A DNA stretch of 5,144 nt from Bacteroidales bacterium (lineage in GTDB: Bacteria > Bacteroidota > Bacteroidia > Bacteroidales > Paludibacteraceae). The notes below the pieces were generated by a model. The model made no database searches and was not told where the DNA came from. It saw only the letters and a list, made by a program, of their open reading frames with translations. Shown here in pieces: positions 1 to 5,144 of this stretch. The DNA lies in NCBI GenBank assembly GCA_900768725.1, contig CAAGDU010000037.1, forward strand, positions 1-5,144, given 5' to 3'. Positions within the stretch are counted from its first letter, which is position 1, and each line of letters starts with the position of its first letter. A program made the translations under genes and the position numbers.

Positions 1-1099
1 CTATGTGCAATTGCACAAATTAGGCTTCCCCGTGGAGTTTGTGGACGCCGGCGGGGGATTGGGCGTGGACTACGACGGCACGCGGTCCAGCAACTCGGAG
101 TCGTCGGTCAACTACTCTATCCAAGAGTACGTCAACGATATCATGTACGGGCTGATAGAGGCTTCGGACAAGAACAACCTGCCGCATCCAAACATCATCA
201 CCGAGTCGGGGCGCTCGCTCAGCGCCCACCACACGGTGCTCATCATGGAGGTGCTGGAGACGGCGCACCTGCCCGAGATGCCCGAAGAATGGGAGGTAGG
301 CGAAGGCGACCACCAGTTGGTGAAAGACCTGTACGAGATATGGGACAACCTGACGCAACGCTCGGCGTTGGAGAGTTGGCACGACGCGGAGCAGATACGC
401 GACGAGGTGGTGGAACTGTTCAGCCACGGACTCATTGACCTGCGCACCCGCGCACAGATAGAGAAACTCTATTGGTCGGTAACGCGCGAGATAGCCTCGC
501 TGGCGAATCAGATGCGGCGCGTACCCGAAGAGTTGGAGAAAGTGAATAAACTGCTGGCAGACAAGTACTTCTGCAACTTCTCGCTCTTCCAGTCGATGCC
601 CGACACATGGGCGATCGACCAAGTGTTCCCCATCATGCCTATCCAGCGGCTGGATGAGAAACCCGACCGCCATGCCACCATACAGGATATCACCTGCGAC
701 TCCGATGGCAAGGTGCAGAAATACGTCTCGGAGGGGACGCTGACGAAGTCGCTGCCCGTGCACTCGCTGCGCAAGGGAGAACCTTATTATATAGGTGTGT
801 TCCTCGTGGGGGCGTATCAGGAAATCTTGGGTACTATCCACAACCTCTTCGGCGATGTTACTGCCGTGCATATTGCGATGAAAGACGAGGGCTACTCCAT
901 CGAGCAGACCATCGACGGCGAGAGTGTGCAGGACGTGTTGCGCTGGACGGAGTACGACGTGAAGAAGATGGTGCGCACGCTGGAGACATGGGTAACGAAG
1001 TCGGTCAAAGCAGGCAAGATCACCCTCGCCGAGGGCAAAGAGTTCCTCTCCAACTACCGCTCCGGACTGTACGGATACACGTATTTGGAAAGGGAATAG
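1..1099 (+). CDS. speA: Biosynthetic arginine decarboxylase, C-terminal part (5' end outside window)
   Basis: PLP-dependent fold-III enzyme converting L-arginine to agmatine and CO2 in the cytoplasm, the first step of the agmatine route to putrescine. The frame is open from the left edge (first full codon at base 2), so about 365 C-terminal residues of a protein usually near 630-660 are present; the N-terminal barrel with the PLP lysine is missing. Counting from the GTG at base 5, visible marks are GGGLGVDYDGTRS (16-28), ITESGR (65-70, PLP phosphate region), a helical stretch around 95-185 matching the inserted helical domain of bacterial SpeA, NFSLFQSMPD (191-200), CDSDG (231-235, active-site Cys region), GAYQEILG (269-276) and the typical ending GLYGYTYLE. 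These match the E. coli SpeA sequence as I remember it. The GTG at base 5 is internal, not the true start. The stop TAG at 1097-1099 lies 110 nt before a carboxyspermidine dehydrogenase-like gene on the same strand. Confidence 0.96.
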   Translation, partial: YVQLHKLGFPVEFVDAGGGLGVDYDGTRSSNSESSVNYSIQEYVNDIMYGLIEASDKNNLPHPNIITESGRSLSAHHTVLIMEVLETAHLPEMPEEWEVGEGDHQLVKDLYEIWDNLTQRSALESWHDAEQIRDEVVELFSHGLIDLRTRAQIEKLYWSVTREIASLANQMRRVPEELEKVNKLLADKYFCNFSLFQSMPDTWAIDQVFPIMPIQRLDEKPDRHATIQDITCDSDGKVQKYVSEGTLTKSLPVHSLRKGEPYYIGVFLVGAYQEILGTIHNLFGDVTAVHIAMKDEGYSIEQTIDGESVQDVLRWTEYDVKKMVRTLETWVTKSVKAGKITLAEGKEFLSNYRSGLYGYTYLERE

Positions 1100-1100
1100 C

Positions 1101-1207
1101 GACCCACCCCGTCCCTCCCTACAAAGGGAGGGAGTATAAAAATAACTATTGTCTAACTAAAACTAATTTCCCAACTCCCTCCCTTGTAGGGAGGGTTGGG
1201 GAGAGTC
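1101..1207. repeat. REP-like doublet: two inverted GC-rich hairpin elements
   Basis: The spacer after speA holds two copies of one element in opposite orientation, at 1101-1135 (+) and 1174-1207 (-), separated by 38 AT-rich bases. Aligned in the same orientation they differ by four substitutions and one single-base indel over 35 columns. Each has a CCCC-containing flank followed by a hairpin. In copy 1, CCCTCCCT (1113-1120) pairs with AGGGAGGG (1125-1132) around ACAA. In copy 2, CCCTCCCT (1177-1184) pairs with AGGGAGGG (1188-1195) around TGT, and the stem can extend through CCCAA/TTGGG (1170-1174 with 1196-1200). The arrangement resembles REP doublets (REPINs) mobilised by RAYT-type transposases. 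That family link is inferred; no transposase is in the window. Neither hairpin is followed by a T-tract, so neither looks like an intrinsic terminator. The doublet begins two bases after the speA stop and ends two bases before the next ATG. Confidence 0.8.
1198..1205 (+). promoter_or_regulatory. Shine-Dalgarno-like site inside the repeat
   Basis: GGGGAGAG lies just upstream of the ATG at 1210, with GGAG at 1200-1203 and six bases before the start codon, a good ribosome-binding distance. It belongs to the conserved flank of the second REP-like element. Its first bases (1198-1200) can pair with 1170-1172 in the extended hairpin, so access may be partly limited. Bacteroidota often do not depend on strong Shine-Dalgarno sites, so its functional weight is uncertain. 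It supports 1210 as the start. Confidence 0.5.
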
Positions 1208-1209
1208 CT

Positions 1210-2463
1210 ATGAACCGAGTATTATTGATTGGCTGTGGAGGTGTAGGCACCGTGGCAGCCCACAAGTTGGCTCAGAATCCCGATGTGTTCGGTGAGATTT
1301 GTATCGCGAGCCGCACCAAGTCGAAATGTGATGCGACAGCGGAGGCTATCCGCGCGAAGCACTACACGAAGAACGGCTTGCAGTCTGTCATCACCACCGC
1401 GCAAGTGGATGCCGACGATGTGGCAGCGCTGGTGGCGCTGATGAAGGAGTACAAGCCCGCGCTGTGTATCAACCTTGCGCTACCTTACCAAGACCTGACC
1501 ATCATGGACGCTTGTCTGGAAGCCGGCGTGCACTATATGGACACCGCCAACTACGAGCCGAAAGACGAGGCGCACTTCGAGTATTCATGGCAATGGGCAT
1601 ACCGCGAGCGTTTCGAGAAAGCAGGGCTCTGCGCGCTGCTCGGTTGCGGCTTCGACCCTGGTGTAACCTCTATCTTCACAGCTTATGCAGCAAAGCACTA
1701 CTTCAAGGAGATTCACTACCTCGACATTGTGGACTGCAACGCAGGCAACCACCACAAGGCGTTTGCCACCAACTTCAACCCCGAAATCAATATCCGTGAG
1801 ATTACCCAGAAGGGGCTTTATTGGGAAAACGGCGCATACCACGAGACGGAGCCGATGGAGATTCACAAGACGCTCCATTACCCGAATATTGGTCCGAAGG
1901 AGAGTTACCTGCTCCACCACGAGGAGATAGAGTCGCTCGTCATCAACTACCCCACCATCAAGCGCGCACGCTTCTGGATGACCTTCGGGCAGCAGTACCT
2001 GAACTACCTTGATGTGATTCAAAACATCGGCATGGCGCGTATCGATGAGATAGAATATAAGGCGCCGAAAGCCGATGGCACGGGCGACGAAGTGGTGAAG
2101 ATAGTGCCCTTGCAGTTCCTGAAAGCCGTGCTTCCTAACCCCAAAGAGTTGGGCGAGAACTACGACGGCGAGACCTCTATCGGCTGCCGTATCCGCGGCA
2201 TCGGCAACGACGGGCAGGAGCACACCTACTATGTATGGAACAACTGCTCCCACCGTGCTGCCTACGAGGAGACGGGCATGCAGGGCGTCAGTTACACCAC
2301 GGGCGTGCCGGCGATGATTGGCGCGATGATGATGCTCACGGGCAAGTGGCTCCGCGCGGGTGTACACAACGTGGAAGAGTTCGACCCCGACCCCTTCATG
2401 GACATGCTCAACGTCCACGGACTGCCCTGGCACGAAGAACACGACGGAGACTTGGAACTATGA
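1210..2463 (+). CDS. Carboxynorspermidine/carboxyspermidine dehydrogenase-like (saccharopine dehydrogenase family)
   Basis: Predicted NAD(P)H-dependent cytoplasmic enzyme that reductively condenses a diamine (putrescine or diaminopropane) with aspartate semialdehyde to carboxyspermidine or carboxynorspermidine. The 417-residue length is close to Vibrio carboxynorspermidine dehydrogenase (about 400-415). The N-terminus is a Rossmann fold with IGCGGVG (7-13), then ASRTKSKCDA (33-42). Further family-like blocks are WQWAYRERFE (127-136), GFDPGVTSIF (147-156), FATNFNPEINI (185-195), YWENG (204-208), RFWMTFGQQYLNY (254-266), SYTTGVPA (361-368), GKW (378-380) and DPDPF (392-396), followed by GLPWH (404-408). 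These resemble the Vibrio enzyme from memory. The frame is open back into speA, but the Rossmann motif begins directly after the ATG at 1210, which also has a Shine-Dalgarno-like site. Adjacency to speA favours polyamine synthesis over lysine metabolism. True saccharopine dehydrogenase is the main alternative. Whether putrescine or diaminopropane is the substrate cannot be read from the sequence. Confidence 0.9.
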   Translation: MNRVLLIGCGGVGTVAAHKLAQNPDVFGEICIASRTKSKCDATAEAIRAKHYTKNGLQSVITTAQVDADDVAALVALMKEYKPALCINLALPYQDLTIMDACLEAGVHYMDTANYEPKDEAHFEYSWQWAYRERFEKAGLCALLGCGFDPGVTSIFTAYAAKHYFKEIHYLDIVDCNAGNHHKAFATNFNPEINIREITQKGLYWENGAYHETEPMEIHKTLHYPNIGPKESYLLHHEEIESLVINYPTIKRARFWMTFGQQYLNYLDVIQNIGMARIDEIEYKAPKADGTGDEVVKIVPLQFLKAVLPNPKELGENYDGETSIGCRIRGIGNDGQEHTYYVWNNCSHRAAYEETGMQGVSYTTGVPAMIGAMMMLTGKWLRAGVHNVEEFDPDPFMDMLNVHGLPWHEEHDGDLEL

Positions 2464-2467
2464 GAAA

Positions 2468-2598
2468 GACCGCGCTAAAGCGCTGTTTGATGTTAGACCG
2501 CTGCGCTGTTTGACCGCGCGAAGCGCTGTTAGACTGATATACAATCGGAAACTAAATCAGTCGTTCAGCGAAGCGGTCTAACATCTAACAGCGAAGCG
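2468..2598. repeat. Long-armed palindromic repeat element
   Basis: This spacer is dominated by an inverted repeat. Arms 2481-2508 and 2566-2593 pair at 26 of 28 positions (mismatches 2488/2586 and 2503/2571). The inner 20-base core at 2489-2508 has one mismatch to its partner at 2566-2585. Inside the 57-nt loop a second perfect stem, GACTGAT (2532-2538) with ATCAGTC (2556-2562), encloses 17 bases. The left side is also tandem-like: three variants of a unit beginning GACCGC and ending GCTGTTTGA or GCTGTTAGA lie at 2468-2490, 2496-2513 and 2512-2533. On the right, CAGCGAAGCG occurs at 2566-2575 and 2589-2598. There is no T-tract, so an intrinsic terminator is unlikely. It looks like a dispersed palindromic repeat, perhaps MITE-like or REP-like. 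Family and function are unknown to me. The remaining bases to the ATG at 2623 (2599-2622) show nothing I can call. Confidence 0.8.
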
Positions 2599-2622
2599 AG
2601 CATAATACCACATTTAGACTTT

Positions 2623-3579
2623 ATGGATATATCAATTATTGTTCCCTTGTACAACGAGGCAGAGTCGCTGCCGAAACTCTACGAATGGATAGTGCGCGTG
2701 ATGAAAGAGCACGGGTACACGTATGAGATACTGTTTGTGAACGACGGCAGTACAGATGAGTCGTGGCAGGTGATAGAAGCGCTCGCCAAATCGGCAGCGG
2801 AAGGCACCGTGCACGGTATCTCTTTCCGCCGCAACTACGGCAAGTCGGCTGCTCTCTACTGCGGTTTTCAAGCCGCACAAGGCGATGTGGTCATCACGAT
2901 GGACGCCGACCTGCAAGACTCACCCGACGAGATACCCGAACTATACCGGATGATTACCGAAGATGGATTTGACCTCGTGAGCGGCTGGAAGCAGAAACGA
3001 TATGACAACAAACTGACCAAGAACCTGCCAAGCAAACTCTTCAACGCGACGGCGCGACGCGTTACGGGTATTCCGCTGCACGATATGAACTGCGGACTGA
3101 AAGCCTATCGGCAGGAGGTGGTGAAGAACATTGAGGTCTTCTCGGAGATGCACCGCTACATTCCCTACCTTGCTAAAAATGCCGGGTTTACGAAGATTGG
3201 CGAGAAAGTGGTGCAACACCGCAAGCGCGAGTTCGGGGTATCGAAGTTCGGACTGAGCCGCTTCGTGAACGGCTACCTTGACCTGCTCACGCTGTGGTTC
3301 CTCAATAAGTTCGGCAAGCAGCCTATGCACTTCTTCGGGCTCATCGGCAGCCTAATGTTCTTCATCGGACTGGTAGCCATCTGCGTAGTGGCAGGCATGA
3401 AAGTGCATGCGCTGGCAAACGGTATCCCCGCCATGCTGATAGGTGCAAACCCCTACTTCCACATCGCTATCCTGATGATGATTCTCGGCTGCATGCTCTT
3501 CCTCGCAGGCTTCTTAGGCGAACTCATCATCCGCAACTCCGGCGAACGCAACAACTACCTGATTGGGAAAAGAATATAA
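2623..3579 (+). CDS. Family 2 glycosyltransferase, polyprenyl-phosphate sugar transferase type (DPM1/GtrB/ArnC-like)
   Basis: Predicted inner-membrane enzyme moving a sugar from a nucleotide-sugar donor to a polyprenyl phosphate on the cytoplasmic face, providing lipid-linked sugar for envelope glycan or protein modification. The 318-residue length is typical. The GT-A domain shows ISIIVPLYNE (3-12), NDGSTDES (40-47), GKSAALYCGFQAAQGD (73-88) and MDADLQDSPDEIPE (93-106), in which D94 and D96 form the metal-binding DxD. Next come VSGWKQKRYD (119-128), LHDMNCGLKAYR (152-163) and the HRKREFGVSKFG block (199-210) common in DPM1/GtrB-like enzymes. Two hydrophobic segments near 237-259 and 279-302 are the usual C-terminal membrane helices, followed by NSGERNNYLIGKRI. 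The ATG at 2623 sits directly before the conserved first strand, so the start is secure. Sugar and acceptor cannot be told from the sequence. Spacers of 159 and 118 nt filled with repeats make tight operon coupling uncertain. Confidence 0.93.
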   Translation: MDISIIVPLYNEAESLPKLYEWIVRVMKEHGYTYEILFVNDGSTDESWQVIEALAKSAAEGTVHGISFRRNYGKSAALYCGFQAAQGDVVITMDADLQDSPDEIPELYRMITEDGFDLVSGWKQKRYDNKLTKNLPSKLFNATARRVTGIPLHDMNCGLKAYRQEVVKNIEVFSEMHRYIPYLAKNAGFTKIGEKVVQHRKREFGVSKFGLSRFVNGYLDLLTLWFLNKFGKQPMHFFGLIGSLMFFIGLVAICVVAGMKVHALANGIPAMLIGANPYFHIAILMMILGCMLFLAGFLGELIIRNSGERNNYLIGKRI

Positions 3580-3588
3580 CATTTGTGT

Positions 3589-3697
3589 GGATGAAGGATA
3601 AAGGACACAGGATGAAAGACTTATTACCTTCGTCCATGAGTTTTCAGCGTCAAAACTATTATGTCTTTTATCTTTCATCCTTTATCTTTCATCCTTC
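3589..3697. repeat. Inverted repeat of GGATGAAAGATAAA-type units
   Basis: The spacer carries an AT-richer inverted repeat. Bases 3589-3605 pair with 3678-3694 over 17 bp, all Watson-Crick except one G-T pair (3596/3687). On the right, TTTATCTTTCATCC occurs twice in direct tandem (3667-3680 and 3681-3694), followed by TTCAT, which runs into the next start codon. The left side has two matching GGATGAA units on the opposite strand (3589-3595 and 3610-3616), so alternative pairings such as 3610-3619 with 3671-3680 are possible. The central part (3621-3660) holds nothing I recognise. The simple repeating unit suggests a dispersed intergenic repeat family different from the two upstream. No T-tract follows the stem, so a terminator for the glycosyltransferase is not obvious. 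Confidence 0.75.
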
Positions 3698-4903
3698 ATG
3701 AAGCTTTCCGAGCAAGTAAATACCGTAGAAAGGGCATTGGGTGAACGCATGATTACCCATGCGATGGTGATTGTGCGCCAATGGGCGAATGAGTTGGGCG
3801 ATGAACTGTGCGCAGGGCGTATTGACCAACTGGAGCAGAACTATCGCTATGTCTTCGACTACTACCTCTCCACCGAAGACCCCGACCGCGATGCGTTGCT
3901 CGACAAGATGACCGGCGAGGCATATCGTATCACCGATGAGGTCTATGCCGCCCTGCGCGTGAAGCGCGGGATGTCGCCCGATATGCACGGGTTCAACCCC
4001 AACAACCCGCAGAGCGTGATGCACTATTTCAGTTCGTGCGTGCAGTTGCAGCCGGAGGACTTGGCTTGGTTGCAGCAGGCGGCGCAATACGAGCGCTCTG
4101 CCGCCATCGCCATCGCCGCCTCAGCCGCATTGGCACAGAACCTGCGCGAGTGCTTCAACGAGGCGGCAATGCTGACGCTCATCGATGTGGCGAACGCCGA
4201 CAACGGGCTGGTGGCAGACCAAGCGCTGGCGAACCTCATCCTCCTGCTGGCGCACTACGATGTGCGTATAGATTTCTTCCCGAATATCCAAGATGCTTTC
4301 ATGGAGCCCTTGGGCGATGGCACACGCGCTTTTGAAACGATGTGCGCCATCATTCGCTCCACCAAGATGAATCTCCGCGATGTGCTGGCATCGGGGCAAC
4401 TCTCTTTCGACGACCTGCCCGATGCACTCAAAGACCTGCTTGGCAGCACCGGCGAGACACCCGATATAGAGTCTATCCAATCGTGGATGCCTGCTTCGGA
4501 GAACGAGTATATGGCGGGGATTACCTCCATTCTGCCCGACACATGGGTGTATGCCGTCATCGTTGGGGATAACGCGGAGCGCGAAGAGAAAGTAGCACTC
4601 ACCTACTTAACAGTCGGAAAGATGGATATGCTGTGGGAAAACCTTGAGTTGGCGGAAGGCTGGCTCACGCAACGACTCTGCTCCGAGCAAGCCGCGCCTA
4701 TCGACTATATCAACTACGGGCATTGCTGCTTCGTGCGAGGAGACCGCATGATGGCGTATGAGAACTACCGCGAGGCGCGCAGCCGCTGCAAATCCGCTAA
4801 AGAGTTCTTCGCTCTCTTTCGACCCGACAGACATTTCCTGTTGGAGAAAGGAATCCCCGTAGAGCAAATCTACCTGATGGAAGACCAACTCCTGCGGGCG
4901 TAA
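3698..4903 (+). CDS. Hypothetical helical protein with TPR-like C-terminus
   Basis: I do not recognise this 401-residue protein. It has no signal peptide and no convincing membrane helix, so it is probably cytoplasmic. It reads as almost wholly alpha-helical. Residues 1-90 are amphipathic and acidic. Residues 118-150 include an alanine-rich helix (SAAIAIAASAALAQ, 134-147). Residues 151-190 look like paired HEAT/ARM-like helices, and 191-262 hold FFPNIQDAF and several short acidic segments. The C-terminal 298-372 resembles TPR helix pairs: LTYLTVGKMDMLWENLELAE, then YINYGHCCFVRGDRMMAYEN and YREARSRC. Such proteins commonly act as protein-binding scaffolds; that role here is inference. No catalytic motif is apparent. 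The ATG at 3698 is the first in the frame after a stop at 3599-3601 but lies at the very end of a repeat, with no clear Shine-Dalgarno site. The Met at residue 18 (base 3749) is an alternative start. A strong terminator follows 12 nt after the stop. Confidence 0.85.
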   Translation: MKLSEQVNTVERALGERMITHAMVIVRQWANELGDELCAGRIDQLEQNYRYVFDYYLSTEDPDRDALLDKMTGEAYRITDEVYAALRVKRGMSPDMHGFNPNNPQSVMHYFSSCVQLQPEDLAWLQQAAQYERSAAIAIAASAALAQNLRECFNEAAMLTLIDVANADNGLVADQALANLILLLAHYDVRIDFFPNIQDAFMEPLGDGTRAFETMCAIIRSTKMNLRDVLASGQLSFDDLPDALKDLLGSTGETPDIESIQSWMPASENEYMAGITSILPDTWVYAVIVGDNAEREEKVALTYLTVGKMDMLWENLELAEGWLTQRLCSEQAAPIDYINYGHCCFVRGDRMMAYENYREARSRCKSAKEFFALFRPDRHFLLEKGIPVEQIYLMEDQLLRA

Positions 4904-4914
4904 AGGACAAAAGT

Positions 4915-4960
4915 AAAGAGGCTGCCTAACAACGCAAGTTAGACAGCCTCTTTTTTTTTT
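4915..4960 (+). terminator. Rho-independent terminator, possibly bidirectional
   Basis: A long hairpin starts 12 nt after the stop of the TPR-like gene. AAAGAGGCTGCCTAAC (4915-4930) pairs with GTTAGACAGCCTCTTT (4938-4953), giving 15 pairs of 16 (single C-A mismatch at 4925/4943) around the 7-nt loop AACGCAA. An unbroken run of ten T follows at 4951-4960. It clearly ends the + strand transcription unit. Read on the - strand, the same stem is followed by a weaker T-rich stretch (TTTACTTTTG), so it could also stop transcripts of the converging hsdS. Confidence 0.93.
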
Positions 4961-4992
4961 AGATTACCTAAAATTATCTAATACTATATATC

Positions 4993-5144
4993 CTATTCAA
5001 AGGTAAGGAGCAAATTTCGGTAGTATTCGTATTGCTTTTGCACGAGGGCTATCTCGGCGGGCAAGCCTTTGCTCAGGTCATTGACCAAGGTCTCAAACTT
5101 ATCCAAGATTCCAACTATCCGCTCTTGCTCGGCTATTGGGGGAA
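4993..5144 (-). CDS. hsdS: Type I restriction-modification specificity subunit, C-terminal end (5' part outside window)
   Basis: Translating the - strand from the right edge gives 49 codons ending at a TAG (complement of 4993-4995): PPIAEQERIVGILDKFETLV, then NDLSKGLPAEIALVQKQYEY and YRNLLLTFE. This is the conserved C-terminal region of HsdS. PPIAEQERIV is the hallmark at the junction after the second target-recognition domain. The rest is the coiled-coil spacer helix and the ending typical of Bacteroidota and Firmicutes HsdS (KQYEYYR.LLLTF). HsdS sets the DNA recognition site of the type I methyltransferase/endonuclease complex with HsdM and HsdR. Both target-recognition domains lie beyond the window, so specificity cannot be inferred. 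The gene converges on the TPR-like gene with a shared terminator between them. It could also be a partial or silent hsdS cassette of a shuffling locus; the visible piece cannot tell. Confidence 0.9.
   Translation of the reverse strand, partial: PPIAEQERIVGILDKFETLVNDLSKGLPAEIALVQKQYEYYRNLLLTFE

Noticed and set aside
20..871. Long open frame on the - strand opposite speA, about 283 codons.
   Set aside because: It lies wholly inside a confidently identified gene, its translation is rich in His, Arg and Val with no recognisable motif, and it reflects the GC-biased codon use of the sense gene.
988..1209. N-terminal extension of the dehydrogenase starting inside speA.
   Set aside because: The extension reads through the end of speA and the repeat hairpins, while the Rossmann motif begins immediately after the ATG at 1210.
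1585..2442. Long open frame on the - strand opposite the dehydrogenase gene, about 285 codons.
   Set aside because: Same reasoning: a shadow of a well-conserved + strand gene, with no family resemblance in its translation.
2492..2582. Integron attC-like core sites: GTTAGAC (2492-2498) and GTCTAAC (2576-2582) fit GTTRRRY and RYYYAAC.
   Set aside because: The order is reversed relative to attC on the + strand, no integrase or gene-cassette array is present, and the near-perfect long stem lacks the bulges typical of attC.
3573..3590. Possible Bacteroidota -7 promoter box (TAnnTTTG-like, TAACATTTG).
   Set aside because: It has one extra base compared with the consensus, overlaps the end of the glycosyltransferase gene and has no TTTG -33 box at the expected distance.
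3589..3697. CRISPR-like array because of repeated units in the spacer.
   Set aside because: Units are short, abutting, present on both strands and without unique spacers of regular length; no cas gene is present.
4924..4943. GCCTAAC and GTTAGAC in the terminator also look like integron core sites.
   Set aside because: They are only 7 nt apart and sit within a standard hairpin plus T-tract placed directly after a gene, which a terminator explains fully.

Overview
The window looks like chromosomal DNA from a Bacteroidales bacterium, plausibly Prevotella-like. This rests on protein flavour (arginine decarboxylase next to a carboxyspermidine dehydrogenase-like enzyme, a DPM1/GtrB-like glycosyltransferase), fairly GC-rich genes and mostly weak Shine-Dalgarno signals. 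The genus is an inference; the sequence alone does not fix it.

Layout from left to right. Four genes lie on the + strand: the 3' part of biosynthetic arginine decarboxylase speA (to 1099), a carboxynorspermidine/carboxyspermidine dehydrogenase-like gene (1210-2463), a membrane-anchored family 2 glycosyltransferase (2623-3579) and an unrecognised helical, TPR-like protein (3698-4903). A strong intrinsic terminator follows (4915-4960). Beyond it, on the - strand and converging on it, is the C-terminal end of a type I restriction-modification specificity subunit (hsdS, 4993-5144), cut by the window edge.

The first two genes fit together: SpeA makes agmatine, the precursor of putrescine, and the dehydrogenase would condense putrescine with aspartate semialdehyde to carboxyspermidine. 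This is the alternative spermidine route that does not use S-adenosylmethionine. The agmatine-to-putrescine enzymes and the carboxyspermidine decarboxylase are not in the window. The glycosyltransferase and the TPR-like gene have no evident link to polyamines.

The most unusual feature is in the spacers. Each of the three + strand intergenic gaps (110, 159 and 118 nt) is almost filled by a different inverted-repeat element: a head-to-head pair of GC-rich REP-like hairpins, a 28-bp long-armed palindrome built from related units, and an AT-richer inverted repeat made of GGATGAAAGATAAA-type units. In two cases the repeat runs up to or into the translation start region of the next gene. No complete new defence or mobile system is visible; the hsdS end is the edge of a locus lying to the right.
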